DNA from: Butyrivibrio sp. LC3010
GTDB taxonomy: Bacteria > Bacillota > Clostridia > Lachnospirales > Lachnospiraceae
Direction of reading: 5' to 3'
DNA length: 64,000 nt
NCBI RefSeq assembly: GCF_000424385.1
Contig: NZ_AUJU01000010.1
Location: forward strand, 99,128 to 163,127
The position numbers and the translations under genes are program-made. The notes beneath the pieces are model-generated. The model did not search any database, had not been told where the DNA came from, and saw only the letters and a program-made list of their open reading frames with translations. Below, one piece after another: positions 26,561 to 37,273 of the stretch (positions are counted from its first letter, which is position 1; each line of letters begins with the position of its first letter).

Positions 26561-28093
26561 ATGTCAAAAAAAGGAAAGCTTTTATTATATATATATATAT
26601 CAATATCAGTTCTGCTTTGTCTTATGCTGGCTAGCAGATCATCTTTCTTATATCCATTGAATAACTGGGATGATGCAAACAGCTATTTCTCTATGGGTAA
26701 GGCTATTTTTAACGGAAAAATGCCCTACAGGGATGTCTTTGATCAGAAAGGAATGTACCTGTATTTTCTGTATGGACTAGCATACCTTTTGTCTCACACA
26801 ACCTTTGCGGGAGTGTTTGTTCTGGAGATTATTCTGGGGATACTTGATGTAATCGGTTTTTATAAAATCATAAAGCTTTTTATAAATAAAAATAGTGAAA
26901 TAATCCCGTCTTCCCTGGCTGTTATGACTTTTGCCGTAATAGTCTGCTCCCGTAGCTTTTGGTGGGGAGGAGCAGCTGAGGAAATATCTCTGCCCTGCTA
27001 TGTGTGGGGATTGTACCTTTCTGTTCGGTATTTTAAGCATGAATATCCGGAAAAAAACATGCCCTTTAAGGATGTATTCTTGGGAGGAATGCTTGCGGGA
27101 CTGATTGCAAATATCAAATTTACAGGTCTTGGCTTTTTCTTTGCATGGATGATGATGGTGTTCTTTTCATTCCTTGCACATAAAGAGCTTATTAGAGGAA
27201 TAAATGCTTGTTTTGTATTTCTTCTTGGCATGTTTTTGCCATTTGTTCCCTGGATTATTTACTTTGGAGTTCAGGGGGGCCTTCAGGAATGGTATTGGGG
27301 ATATGTCTATGTAAATGTATTTGTATACACAGATGTTGAGAGTGCAAATCCGGGAGTCACCGGCAGAGTATATCAGATGGCAAAAATACTGTACTGGCTC
27401 ATCCGTGATAACTGGCAGTACTTTTTATTTATTATAGTAGGAATTCTGTATACCCTGGCTGAAAAAGGGCAAAAGCTGATGGCGCGAATCAATATTCCGG
27501 TACTCTTTGTATTTATGTTTTTAGGATTTTTTGGAGGAGGAAGAGAGCTTCCTTACTATTCGCTCCCTCTTTCGGTGTTCGCGGTCCTTGGTTTTTCACT
27601 TGTAGGGAGTCTTTTGGTGAAGCTATGCAGGATGGATGAGCAGGAAAAATCTGACAAAGGTCTCGCAGGTCCGGGGCTTTTAGTAGTGAGCATGATTGTT
27701 TCAGTGGTGTTTATTTATTCCAATTCGATGAACATACCTTTTATGAAGGTTGAAAGAGACGACTATTTTATGTACAGATTTCGGGATAAGGTCCTTGAAA
27801 CTGAGAATCCTACACTTTTAAATGTGGGATGCCTTGATGCGGGGCTTTATACACTCTGTGATATTGTACCAAGCTGCAGATGGTTTCAGACCCAGACTCT
27901 TAATATCAGGGAGCCGGAGAATAATCCATATCTTGAGCAGGAGCGATACATAAGAGAGGGGCTTATCGACTATGTCATCGCCCGAGATCACATTCCGGAT
28001 TCAATAAACGAGCATTATGAACTTATAGATAAAGAAGATTATGGCTGGGATGGTGCAGAGTTTAAGTACTATCTTTATAAGAAGGTAAAGTGA
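26561..28093 (+). CDS. Integral membrane protein, GT-C glycosyltransferase-like
   Basis: A 510-aa protein with about ten hydrophobic segments and a soluble C-terminal end of about 90 residues. The first loop contains NWDDANSYFSMGKAIFNGKMPYRDVFDQKG, the Asp-containing pattern of PMT/ArnT-type transferases that use lipid-linked sugars. The start is set at ATG 26561 because GCGGAG lies at proper distance; a TTG 33 bases upstream is in frame. It stands alone. The acceptor is unknown; cell-surface protein or glycan modification is probable. Confidence 0.7.
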   Translation: MSKKGKLLLYIYISISVLLCLMLASRSSFLYPLNNWDDANSYFSMGKAIFNGKMPYRDVFDQKGMYLYFLYGLAYLLSHTTFAGVFVLEIILGILDVIGFYKIIKLFINKNSEIIPSSLAVMTFAVIVCSRSFWWGGAAEEISLPCYVWGLYLSVRYFKHEYPEKNMPFKDVFLGGMLAGLIANIKFTGLGFFFAWMMMVFFSFLAHKELIRGINACFVFLLGMFLPFVPWIIYFGVQGGLQEWYWGYVYVNVFVYTDVESANPGVTGRVYQMAKILYWLIRDNWQYFLFIIVGILYTLAEKGQKLMARINIPVLFVFMFLGFFGGGRELPYYSLPLSVFAVLGFSLVGSLLVKLCRMDEQEKSDKGLAGPGLLVVSMIVSVVFIYSNSMNIPFMKVERDDYFMYRFRDKVLETENPTLLNVGCLDAGLYTLCDIVPSCRWFQTQTLNIREPENNPYLEQERYIREGLIDYVIARDHIPDSINEHYELIDKEDYGWDGAEFKYYLYKKVK

Positions 28094-28262
28094 TGACAGA
28101 AGTTATTGCAGTCTTTCAGGCTGTTTAGCTGAGTAACAGAATCTGATTCCAAGCTGTTTCCTGGTATAGAAGAATCCGATTCCCATATGTTTTATCGGAA
28201 TTTTGATTTTTTTTAGAATAATTTAATATCAAAAAACAGAATAGTTTTTTATAATAATTATG

Positions 28263-28284
28263 AAGGGGGCTTAGTGCTCCCTTT
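28263..28284 (+). terminator. Hairpin upstream of the transglutaminase-like gene
   Basis: AAGGG-g-GC pairs with GC-t-CCCTT, followed by TTGTTGTT. It probably ends transcription from the membrane protein gene. Confidence 0.55.
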
Positions 28285-28342
28285 TGTTGTTAACGGAAGA
28301 ACAACAGTTATACCTCAGTGATGAGGGGACAGGGACGTGATT

Positions 28343-29716
28343 ATGAAAATATTACAGAATATTGCATCCGGAATATTGGGGCTTATTTTTGCCGGGGTTG
28401 TTGCGATACTTGCATGTATCATCAATCCCGATATTGGCGTGTGGATTAATGAACTAATAAGACCGGAGGATAAGGTTGAAGCACCGGTACAGGACGATTC
28501 AAAAAAGTATTATGTCGAGGTGCCGGATTGGGATTACATTTACGGAAGAAACCAGAATTCTGAAGATGTGGATGTCGATGGAAGCAGCAATGCGTCTACA
28601 GCGCTGGGAGACATGATAACGAGCGCGGTCAACGGACTGTCAGATGCCATAAACGAGCTTGAAGCTACAGAAGTCAGTAACCCTGCTGAGCAGGATGTCA
28701 CGGTAGAGGATGTGGCAAATACTGCCAATGCTATTGTAAATGCTGTTACAGGAAACGGCGATAAAGGCATCAAGGTTATAGTTAAGGATGAGAACGAAGA
28801 CTCAGAGGCTGAGGAGCTTAGTAAAGCTCAGGACAATCAGGAACAAACACCTGCTTATGCACCCGGGGTTCCGGCTGGAAGAAGCAGTTATGCAGCCTTT
28901 GATCCTGAAATAATTGAGCTTACGGATCCAGGTCTTGCAAAACAGGCTATTAATAGTGCGGATTATGGACAGCTTGGAGACGGGCTTACTTTTGATACAC
29001 AGTTTTATCCCTATTATCATATGTTAAATGATACCGGGAAAGCTCTGTACAGACAGATATATGCAAATACCCTGGCGCTTAATACTACCTTCAGACCCAT
29101 TGAACAGGTATCGATGGACACGATGCAGATGGTGCTTCTTAGCGTAGTATTTGATCATCCTGAACTGTTCTGGTTGGATACTACTTTTTATCAGGAGTAT
29201 GATTATAACGGCGTGGCACTTAAATTAAGACTCCGCTATTATGACAGAATACCGGATATACCTTCGGCTAATCAGAAGTTTTTGGCAAATGCTGATGCAA
29301 TAGTTGCAGGAGCATCAGGTCTAAGCGATAATTATGAGAAGGAACTTTATATACACAATTATCTGGCGGACAAGCTGACATACAAGCATAATCCCCTTGA
29401 TCAGAGTGCTTACAGTGCAATCGTGGGTGATAATACCGTTTGTGCCGGATATGCCAAGGCATTTCAGTATCTGATGCAAAGGCTCGGAGTTCCTACATAT
29501 CTCTGTGTTGGATCCGCAGGGGAAATGCACGCATGGAACATAATTAAACTGGGAGATAATTACTACAATGTCGACTGCACCTGGGATGATCAGAATCCTA
29601 CGGTATATGATTATTTCAATCTTTCCGATGCTGATAATTATATGCATAAGAGGATGTTTAATTCAGTTTATCTTCCTGCCTGCAATGAAGGAACATTTAT
29701 TGCATCAATAAATTAA
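28343..29716 (+). CDS. Membrane-anchored transglutaminase-like protein
   Basis: A 457-aa protein with a hydrophobic N-terminal segment (ILGLIFAGVVAILACIINP), an acidic linker of about 150 residues and a C-terminal transglutaminase-like/papain-fold domain. Catalytic Cys367 in NTVCAGYA, His396 in MHAWNII and Asp411 in NVDCTWDD are visible. In bacteria such domains act as proteases, amidases or crosslinking enzymes at the surface. ATG 28343 is chosen by its distance to AGGGA; a GTG six bases upstream is too close. Confidence 0.85.
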   Translation: MKILQNIASGILGLIFAGVVAILACIINPDIGVWINELIRPEDKVEAPVQDDSKKYYVEVPDWDYIYGRNQNSEDVDVDGSSNASTALGDMITSAVNGLSDAINELEATEVSNPAEQDVTVEDVANTANAIVNAVTGNGDKGIKVIVKDENEDSEAEELSKAQDNQEQTPAYAPGVPAGRSSYAAFDPEIIELTDPGLAKQAINSADYGQLGDGLTFDTQFYPYYHMLNDTGKALYRQIYANTLALNTTFRPIEQVSMDTMQMVLLSVVFDHPELFWLDTTFYQEYDYNGVALKLRLRYYDRIPDIPSANQKFLANADAIVAGASGLSDNYEKELYIHNYLADKLTYKHNPLDQSAYSAIVGDNTVCAGYAKAFQYLMQRLGVPTYLCVGSAGEMHAWNIIKLGDNYYNVDCTWDDQNPTVYDYFNLSDADNYMHKRMFNSVYLPACNEGTFIASIN

Positions 29717-29731
29717 ATATGTAAAAATATG

Positions 29732-29762
29732 AGCCCGGGTAGTTTAGGTGCTATCCGGGCTT
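29732..29762 (+). terminator. Terminator of the transglutaminase-like gene
   Basis: GCCCGGGTAG (29733-29742) pairs with CTATCCGGGC (29751-29760, one G-T). Only short T tract. Confidence 0.7.
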
Positions 29763-29872
29763 CTAATCATATATAGAGCAGGCTTGTATGAGAATGCGTT
29801 TTGTGACACCTGCGGGATCTATATACGACAGGAGTAAGCCTGATAAATGATATTTTTGGAGGAGCGAATCAG

Positions 29873-30568
29873 ATGGCGTTATACGCATTGGGGGATCTTC
29901 ACCTTGCCTTTCAGTCTGAGAAGACAATGGATATTTTTGGCAAGGTATGGAAAAATCATGAAAAGAAGATTGAGAAAAACTGCAATAAAATAATGACCGA
30001 TGAGGATACCCTTGTACTTGTTGGAGATCACAGCTGGGGAAAAGGCCTTGAAAACTGTGAGATGGATCTCAGATTCATCGAGGGGCTTCCCGGTAAAAAG
30101 GTTTTGATAAGAGGCAATCACGATAATTTCTGGAGTGCCAAGAAGACTCAGAGACTTAACGATTTATATAAGGACAGACTCTTTTTTCTGCAAAACAATT
30201 TCTATCCCTATGGGGATGTGGCAATAGTTGGAACCAAGGGATATTGCTATGAGGGCTTTGATACCAGAGAACATGCCGATATGCTAATAGAGAGGGAGGC
30301 TAAGAGACTCAAGGCTTCCTTTGAAGCATCAAGAGCAGAGGGCTTTGAGAAATATGTAATGTTTTTACATTACCCTCCAACGGAGATAGGGGAGAGAAGC
30401 AGCAGATTTACACTTATTGCCAAGGCGTATGGTGTCACCCAGGTTGTGTATGCCCACTGTCACGGAAAAGAGAGATTTCATGACAGCCTTCTTGGAAAAG
30501 TGGATGGCATAAATTACAGCCTGGTTTCCGGTGATTACCTGGATTTTAAACCTCAGAGAATATTGTAA
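29873..30568 (+). CDS. Calcineurin-like metallophosphoesterase
   Basis: A 231-aa protein with the metal-binding motifs of the family in order: GDLHL, VGDHSWG (GD), RGNHD, FLHYPP and AHCHG. Probably a cytoplasmic phosphodiesterase or phosphatase with two metal ions; substrate unknown. GGAGGAG lies upstream of ATG 29873. It heads a group with the NUDIX and serpin genes, separated from the NUDIX gene by about 100 bases with a small hairpin. Confidence 0.88.
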   Translation: MALYALGDLHLAFQSEKTMDIFGKVWKNHEKKIEKNCNKIMTDEDTLVLVGDHSWGKGLENCEMDLRFIEGLPGKKVLIRGNHDNFWSAKKTQRLNDLYKDRLFFLQNNFYPYGDVAIVGTKGYCYEGFDTREHADMLIEREAKRLKASFEASRAEGFEKYVMFLHYPPTEIGERSSRFTLIAKAYGVTQVVYAHCHGKERFHDSLLGKVDGINYSLVSGDYLDFKPQRIL

Positions 30569-30665
30569 GGAGGTGTGGTTTTTATCACCTCGGCAAAGTC
30601 AGATTTTGTTTCCTTCTTAGGAAAACCTGCTTTTCATCAAAATAACAAATAAGAAAAGGAACATT

Positions 30666-31286
30666 ATGGATCAGAATAAAAGTAACCTGGAGAAAAATAG
30701 AGACGATTTAGCCTGGGAGGAGGTTTCAACAGAGCATTTAGTACAAGATGAATGGATTGATTTTCGAAAGTCTGCTTTCAGATTTCCGGACGGTACGATC
30801 TTTGAACCCTATTACAGTTACAGCAGACGCGATTACGTGGTAATAGTTCCCTTTGATGAAAATGGCAATCTTATCTGCGTTCGCCAGTATAGACAGGGAA
30901 TCCGCGAAGTTACAACGGAATTTCCCGCAGGAGGAATAGAGAGAAGTGATGGAAAGGAATACGGTGACGGAAAAGAGAATGCCGAGGAAGCCCTGAAAGC
31001 CGCTAAAAGGGAGCTTTCAGAGGAGACAGGATATGAGGCAGGAAAATGGACATATCTTATCAAAATTCCGTCAAACGCTACAATTGCCGATAATTATGCA
31101 TATGTTTTTCTGGCTACTGACTGCAGAAAAGTGACAGGACAAAATCTTGATGAAACTGAGTTTTTAAATATTGAGATAAACACCCCGGATTACATAGAAA
31201 AACTCATAGAAAAAGGCGGATTTCAGCAGAGTGTTCATGTTATGGCATGGCTTCTCGCAAAGGAGTGTATGAGGAAAAGCAGTTAA
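30666..31286 (+). CDS. NUDIX hydrolase, ADP-ribose pyrophosphatase type
   Basis: A 206-aa enzyme hydrolysing nucleoside diphosphates linked to another group, most likely ADP-ribose. The Nudix box is clear (EALKAAKRELSEETGYEAG), preceded by REVTTEFPAGGIE. Between GGIE and the box there is an extra loop of about 13 residues (RSDGKEYGDGKEN) not found in short relatives. AAAAGGA lies upstream of ATG 30666. Confidence 0.9.
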   Translation: MDQNKSNLEKNRDDLAWEEVSTEHLVQDEWIDFRKSAFRFPDGTIFEPYYSYSRRDYVVIVPFDENGNLICVRQYRQGIREVTTEFPAGGIERSDGKEYGDGKENAEEALKAAKRELSEETGYEAGKWTYLIKIPSNATIADNYAYVFLATDCRKVTGQNLDETEFLNIEINTPDYIEKLIEKGGFQQSVHVMAWLLAKECMRKSS

Positions 31287-31302
31287 TATGAAAGGATAGT
31301 GG

Positions 31303-32721
31303 ATGGGAGATATTATACTGATAATAATAATTGCAGTTGCGGGTCTTTTGCTTCTGATATCGTTTATGGTTATAAAATCCAGAAATGATAATATAGAGTA
31401 TATCGAGGAAGCTTCAGAATCTTCTGATGAACAGGAAGAAATACCGGAGAGAGAGGATGAATCGGAAGAAGCGGCTTTGGACTCAACGGATTCAGGTGAA
31501 GTGGATAATGAAGTGACTTCTGAAGATAAAGCAGAGAGTGTGACTGAGGCAAAAGCTGCTGCATTGGAAGCAGATGATGAAGAAGCTGCTGACGATGAAG
31601 ATACGGAATCTGATGCAGAGGATTATGATGATGACGACACAGATAATTCGAAGGTCAAAGCCATGAGTGAGTTTGACAAGTCACTTATTAAGTTCCTGGA
31701 ATCCTCTGGATATGATATTGAGAATTATATGGTATCACCGGCATCCTTAAGGGCAGTCATCGCCATGGCAGTAGCAGGCGCCGGTTCAAGTACCAGGAAG
31801 GAACTTCTTGCGGCAGCAGGCTTTGAAGATGAGAAGCAAATGAATCTCTGGTATAAAGGCCTTATAAATGCACCGGATACGTCAAGTGGACTTTTGACCT
31901 TTAAGCTCTTGAATTCCGTGTGGCATAACAGAAAAATGCCTGGAAACATATCCGAAAAATATAAGAAGTATGTTAAGGCTTTCTTTGGTGCCGAGGCAAA
32001 GGATGTTGTTCCGGACAAAATCACCGGTGAAGTAAACAGCTGGGTTAAAGAAGGAACAAATGGTCTTATCCCCCAAATCAGTAACGATCTGTCAGAAAAG
32101 GACATAATGCTTATTAATACGCTTTATCTTAAGGCGACCTGGGTGAAGAACTTTGATGAATATCTTACCGAGGAAGGGGACTTCAAGGCATTTGATGAAT
32201 GCAACATTAAAAAGGTATTTATGGAAAAGACGGATACCTTCAAGTTCTATGAGGATGATTCTGTAAAACTTGTAGTGCTTCCTATGAACGGCAGGGTAGA
32301 AGCTATTTTTGCAATAGGAGATATAACAGGTATTCAGGATAAGCTGGAGCAGGCTTCTACTGAGCACGTACATATTAAGCTTCCTAAATTTGACACCGAG
32401 ACCTCATTGAATCAGGGCGAGCTTATAAAATTCCTGAAGAAAAGAGGCGTGGTCAGTGCATTTTCAAAGAATGCCGACTTTACTGCAATGACTATGGATA
32501 AGGGATTTTACATTTCAGATGTGATCCAGAAAACCAAGATTACAACAGACGAGAATGGTCTGGAGGCAGCAGCTGCAACTGCAATGGCAGTATTAGGTGC
32601 TGCGCCTTTGGAGGATGAGGTAATACCTGAGGAATTCATAGCTAACGAACCTTTCAAATATCTGATAACCACATCAGGAAAAAATAAAGAAATCTTATTC
32701 TATGGACAGATAGTAGAATAA
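31303..32721 (+). CDS. Membrane-tethered serpin (serine protease inhibitor)
   Basis: A 472-aa protein: one N-terminal membrane segment (residues 4-24), an acidic Glu/Asp/Ser linker to about residue 120, then a full serpin domain. The inhibitory hinge ENGLEAAAATA (P17 Glu417 to P7) is present, and the reactive loop leads to the conserved NEPFKYLI. Counting as in alpha-1-antitrypsin places P1-P1' at Ala433-Ala434, which would suit an elastase-like protease; P14 is Leu, larger than the usual Thr/Ser. It probably traps host or microbial proteases at the cell surface. Located 16 bases after the NUDIX gene, so likely cotranscribed. Confidence 0.93.
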   Translation: MGDIILIIIIAVAGLLLLISFMVIKSRNDNIEYIEEASESSDEQEEIPEREDESEEAALDSTDSGEVDNEVTSEDKAESVTEAKAAALEADDEEAADDEDTESDAEDYDDDDTDNSKVKAMSEFDKSLIKFLESSGYDIENYMVSPASLRAVIAMAVAGAGSSTRKELLAAAGFEDEKQMNLWYKGLINAPDTSSGLLTFKLLNSVWHNRKMPGNISEKYKKYVKAFFGAEAKDVVPDKITGEVNSWVKEGTNGLIPQISNDLSEKDIMLINTLYLKATWVKNFDEYLTEEGDFKAFDECNIKKVFMEKTDTFKFYEDDSVKLVVLPMNGRVEAIFAIGDITGIQDKLEQASTEHVHIKLPKFDTETSLNQGELIKFLKKRGVVSAFSKNADFTAMTMDKGFYISDVIQKTKITTDENGLEAAAATAMAVLGAAPLEDEVIPEEFIANEPFKYLITTSGKNKEILFYGQIVE

Positions 32722-32832
32722 GGCATTTGAGGGCTTTATAAACAAATGGTAATAGATATTTAAGAGATTTTTAACAGGGTATTAGATTATAGTAATAAGT
32801 AACATATTATTTCTTTTGAAAGGGGTACAATT

Positions 32833-33069
32833 ATGAGCAGATTATCTGAAGTAACCGGATTACAGCAGCAAAGATCATTAAAGTTTGACCAGATTGTAAA
32901 AAAAGGAAATGAGGCTGAGATCACAAAGGCTACTATGGAAAATATAGTAATGTCGCTTAATGATATTTCCCATACATTGGCAATGATAGCAGACGGACAG
33001 TCATCCAATCAGTCTGATACCTTCGATTCTATTGCAAGAAGCCTTGCAATGATGGCAAACAGTAAATAA
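32833..33069 (+). CDS. Small hypothetical protein, 78 aa
   Basis: AAAGGGG lies before ATG 32833. The protein is helical in character and holds two similar segments: VMSLNDISHTLAMIADG and IARSLAMMANS. No Cys, no membrane segment, no family recognised. Upstream is the direct repeat TTAAGA/TTAACA (32760, 32771) with 11-bp period; downstream is a long hairpin, so it looks like a single regulated unit. Confidence 0.65.
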   Translation: MSRLSEVTGLQQQRSLKFDQIVKKGNEAEITKATMENIVMSLNDISHTLAMIADGQSSNQSDTFDSIARSLAMMANSK

Positions 33070-33085
33070 TATAAAAGCTTTTATT

Positions 33086-33147
33086 ATCCCGGGGAGAAAA
33101 TGTTGTTTTGGCTAATGTTTGTAAAGCAGGCATTTCTCCCCCGGGAT
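33086..33147 (+). terminator. Long hairpin after the 78-aa gene
   Basis: ATCCCGGGG (33086-33094) pairs with CCCCGGGAT (33139-33147) and the stem continues with AGAAA/TTTCT. The loop is about 30 bases and the T tract is poor. Confidence 0.6.
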
Positions 33148-33241
33148 GATATTTGAAAATAAATGGGGAATTTTAAAAAGTGTTTTTTTGGATGTTTTTT
33201 CCAAAAAGCCATTAAATTCGCCACCTTTTTTGTAAAAAATA

Positions 33242-33418
33242 TTGAAAAAATAGTCAAAATGCGTTAAAGTAGTTTAGTAAAGTTAATGATTGCCAGTGAG
33301 ATTAGAGAATGTGGCTTATCAAATTATCAGGTTGACGCCTGTTTGTTAGACATGTTCTTTTTTTATGCCTGGATATTGACTATATTTAGTTTAATTATTA
33401 TTGTAAGGATGATTTTTG
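33242..33418 (+). promoter_or_regulatory. Promoter and leader of the glycerol operon
   Basis: A possible promoter is TTGAAA (33242-33247), 17 bases, TAAAGT (33265-33270). The leader of about 140 bases holds a small hairpin CAGG-TTGACG-CCTG (about 33328-33341) and a T run at 33358-33365. GlpP-controlled leaders contain a terminator, but I cannot prove an antiterminator pair here. Confidence 0.4.
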
Positions 33419-33997
33419 ATGCATAGAGATTTTATAGATAAAATCGAAGAAAACCCGATAATAGCAGCGGTTAAGGACGATAATGGACTGTCTGCGGCGC
33501 TAAAAACAGAGGTGGGAATTATCTTTATTCTGTATGGTGATATTTGCACGATTGGTGATATCGTAAAAAGGGTTAAGGATGCAGGACGGATGGCAGTGGT
33601 CCATGTGGATCTTGTGACAGGCCTTAACAACACCAGAGAGGTGTGCCTTGATTTTATTAAAAGTAACACCAGGGCGGACGGAATCATAACCACCAAGGGG
33701 AATCTTATCCAGCATGCAAAAGAGCTTGGATTATACACAGTACTTAGATATTTTGTAATAGACAGCATGGCGCTTGTGAATATAGAAAAACAGGCGGGAT
33801 ATGGTGTGACACTTCCGGATGTAATCGAGATTTTGCCGGGAGTTGTAGTATCGAAGATTATTAAAAAGGTAAATGCAATAAGCAGGGTTCCTGTGATTGC
33901 AGGAGGACTTATTTCAGATCGGGATGATGTTATGAATGCTTTGCAGAGTGGAGCTATGGCAGTTTCCTCAACCAACAGGGATGTGTGGGAACTGTAA
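33419..33997 (+). CDS. glpP: Glycerol uptake operon antiterminator GlpP
   Basis: A 192-aa TIM-barrel-like RNA-binding protein. In Bacillus GlpP with glycerol-3-phosphate binds the glp leader RNA and prevents termination. Family segments: NPIIAAVKDD, VHVDLVTGL, DGIITTKGNLI and VIAGGLISDRDDV. ATG 33419 follows AAGGA at proper distance. It heads glpK and the two oxidoreductase genes, matching this role. Confidence 0.93.
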   Translation: MHRDFIDKIEENPIIAAVKDDNGLSAALKTEVGIIFILYGDICTIGDIVKRVKDAGRMAVVHVDLVTGLNNTREVCLDFIKSNTRADGIITTKGNLIQHAKELGLYTVLRYFVIDSMALVNIEKQAGYGVTLPDVIEILPGVVVSKIIKKVNAISRVPVIAGGLISDRDDVMNALQSGAMAVSSTNRDVWEL

Positions 33998-34031
33998 CGA
34001 ACAGACAGCTTCAGAATCAGGACGGACCTGA

Positions 34032-35588
<1,557 letters not shown>

Positions 35589-35612
35589 CTTAATAATTGA
35601 TACGCTGAGAAT

Positions 35613-35668
35613 GGGAGTATGTATAGTAACGCATGATGAGATGCGTTTATTAGGCTGCTCCTTTTTTA
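35613..35668 (+). terminator. Terminator after glpK
   Basis: GGGAG at 35613 pairs with CTCC at about 35658, with an inner perfect stem AACGCAT (35628-35634) / ATGCGTT (35641-35647); then TTTTTT. Branched but followed by a good T run. Confidence 0.75.
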
Positions 35669-35760
35669 TGATATAGAGGAAATTTCTCCGAAATTCCTAT
35701 ATCATAAAAAACGCTCCGCAGTGGATGCGCACTCGCGCGAAAGGAATATAGTTGCTAAAT
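35668..35760. repeat. Palindromic repeat element, family 1, copy B
   Basis: Hairpin ATGATATA(GA)GGAAATTTC / GAAATTCCTATATCAT (35668-35705), then the core AAAAACGCTCCGCAGTGGAT and GCGCACTCGCGC. Lies between glpK and the flavoprotein gene. Confidence 0.8.
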
Positions 35761-35812
35761 ATATAATCGTTTGTTTCAGGATAACAATAAAAAGGACAGA
35801 GGTGAAAAAGAT

Positions 35813-37273
35813 ATGGTATATGATGTCATAGTCATAGGCGCAGGAGTGTCGGGTAGTGCGGTTGCCAGAGAGCTTTCGCGCTATGAAGGAAACTTTTGTG
35901 TACTTGAAAAATGTGAGGATGTTTGCGAAGGAACATCAAAGGCTAATTCAGCTATAGTGCATGCAGGTTTTGATGCACATACAGATACACTGATGGCGAA
36001 ATTAAACGTCCGCGGCAATGAGATGATGGATGAACTATGCAGGGACCTTGATATACCTTTTAAAAGAAACGGTTCTATGGTCGTTTGCATTGATAAAGAA
36101 ACATTGCCGGAGCTGCAAAAGCTCTATGACAGAGGTGTGGCTAATGGAGTAAAGGATATGAGAATACTTAGTCGCAGTGAAGCTCTTGAAATGGAACCTA
36201 ATTTATCAGACAGTACAGAGGGAGCGCTCTATGCACCTACCGGAGGAATTATCTGCCCCTTCAGACTTTGCATAGCAATGGCGGAAAATGCCAATGAGAA
36301 CGGAGTTGATTTCAGATTCAATACAAAGGTTGAGAATATTAAAAAGCATGAAGATGGCTTATGGCATATTCGCACCAATAACGGTGAATACATTACAAAA
36401 TACGTGGTTAATGCGGCAGGAGTATATGCGGATACTATACACAATATGGTAAGTATGGATGATGATAAGATAAAGATCATTCCACGCCGCGGTGAATACT
36501 GTCTTTTGGATAAAGAGGTTGGAAATCATGTAACTCACACAGTTTTCCCGCAGCCCTCAAAGTTTGGAAAAGGCGTATTGGTTTCTCCTACAGTCCATGG
36601 AAATCTTATTGTGGGACCTACTGCTGTGGATATCGATGATCCCGAAGGAACCAATACAACTGCTGAGGGGATAAATGACCTTATTACCAAGGCCAGCGAT
36701 CATGTAAAGAATCTCCCCATTAAAAAGGTTATTACATCCTTTGCGGGACTTAGAGCTCATGAAGTGTGTCATGATTTTATAATCAAAGAGGTAAAAGGTG
36801 CAGATCACTTTATTGATGTAGCAGGTATAGAATCCCCCGGGCTTACAGCCAGCCCTGCAATCGGCGAAATGGTTGGAAATATGTTAAGGGACATGATGCA
36901 GCTTAAAGCTAAAGAGAACTGGATAGCTACAAGAAAAGATGTTGTGGATCCATCAGGACTTTCTATAGAAGAAAGGAATGAACTTATTAAGAAAAATCCC
37001 GCATACGGCAATATCATCTGCCGCTGCGAATCAATTTCTGAGGGCGAGATCCTCGATGCCATTCACAGACCTCTCGGAGCAAGATCTCTCGATGGTGTTA
37101 AGAGACGAACCAGAGCGGGAATGGGAAGATGTCAGGCAGGCTTTTGTTCTCCCCGTACCATGGAGATACTTCATAGGGAGCTTGGACTTTCCTATGAGGA
37201 GATAACAAAGAGCGGCGGCCATTCCAACATAGTCGTGGAGCGTACCAAACACCAGAAGGGAGGAGAGCAGTGA
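35813..37273 (+). CDS. FAD-dependent glycerol-3-phosphate dehydrogenase-like oxidoreductase (GlpA-like)
   Basis: A 486-aa flavoprotein. N-terminal FAD site VIVIGAGVSGSAVARELSRYE, and a C-terminal BFD-like [2Fe-2S] domain with the Cys pairs CRC (NIICRCESISEGEI) and GRCQAGFC. Likely oxidises glycerol-3-phosphate to dihydroxyacetone phosphate with the next two gene products as electron-transfer partners, as in the anaerobic GlpABC system. ATG 35813 follows AGAGGTG; the frame is open 14 codons upstream. TGA overlaps the next ATG (TGATG). Confidence 0.92.
   Translation: MVYDVIVIGAGVSGSAVARELSRYEGNFCVLEKCEDVCEGTSKANSAIVHAGFDAHTDTLMAKLNVRGNEMMDELCRDLDIPFKRNGSMVVCIDKETLPELQKLYDRGVANGVKDMRILSRSEALEMEPNLSDSTEGALYAPTGGIICPFRLCIAMAENANENGVDFRFNTKVENIKKHEDGLWHIRTNNGEYITKYVVNAAGVYADTIHNMVSMDDDKIKIIPRRGEYCLLDKEVGNHVTHTVFPQPSKFGKGVLVSPTVHGNLIVGPTAVDIDDPEGTNTTAEGINDLITKASDHVKNLPIKKVITSFAGLRAHEVCHDFIIKEVKGADHFIDVAGIESPGLTASPAIGEMVGNMLRDMMQLKAKENWIATRKDVVDPSGLSIEERNELIKKNPAYGNIICRCESISEGEILDAIHRPLGARSLDGVKRRTRAGMGRCQAGFCSPRTMEILHRELGLSYEEITKSGGHSNIVVERTKHQKGGEQ

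Noticed and set aside
33300..33415. GlpP antiterminator/terminator pair in the leader
   Set aside because: There is a small hairpin and a separate T run, but no convincing mutually exclusive stems, so only a leader is annotated.
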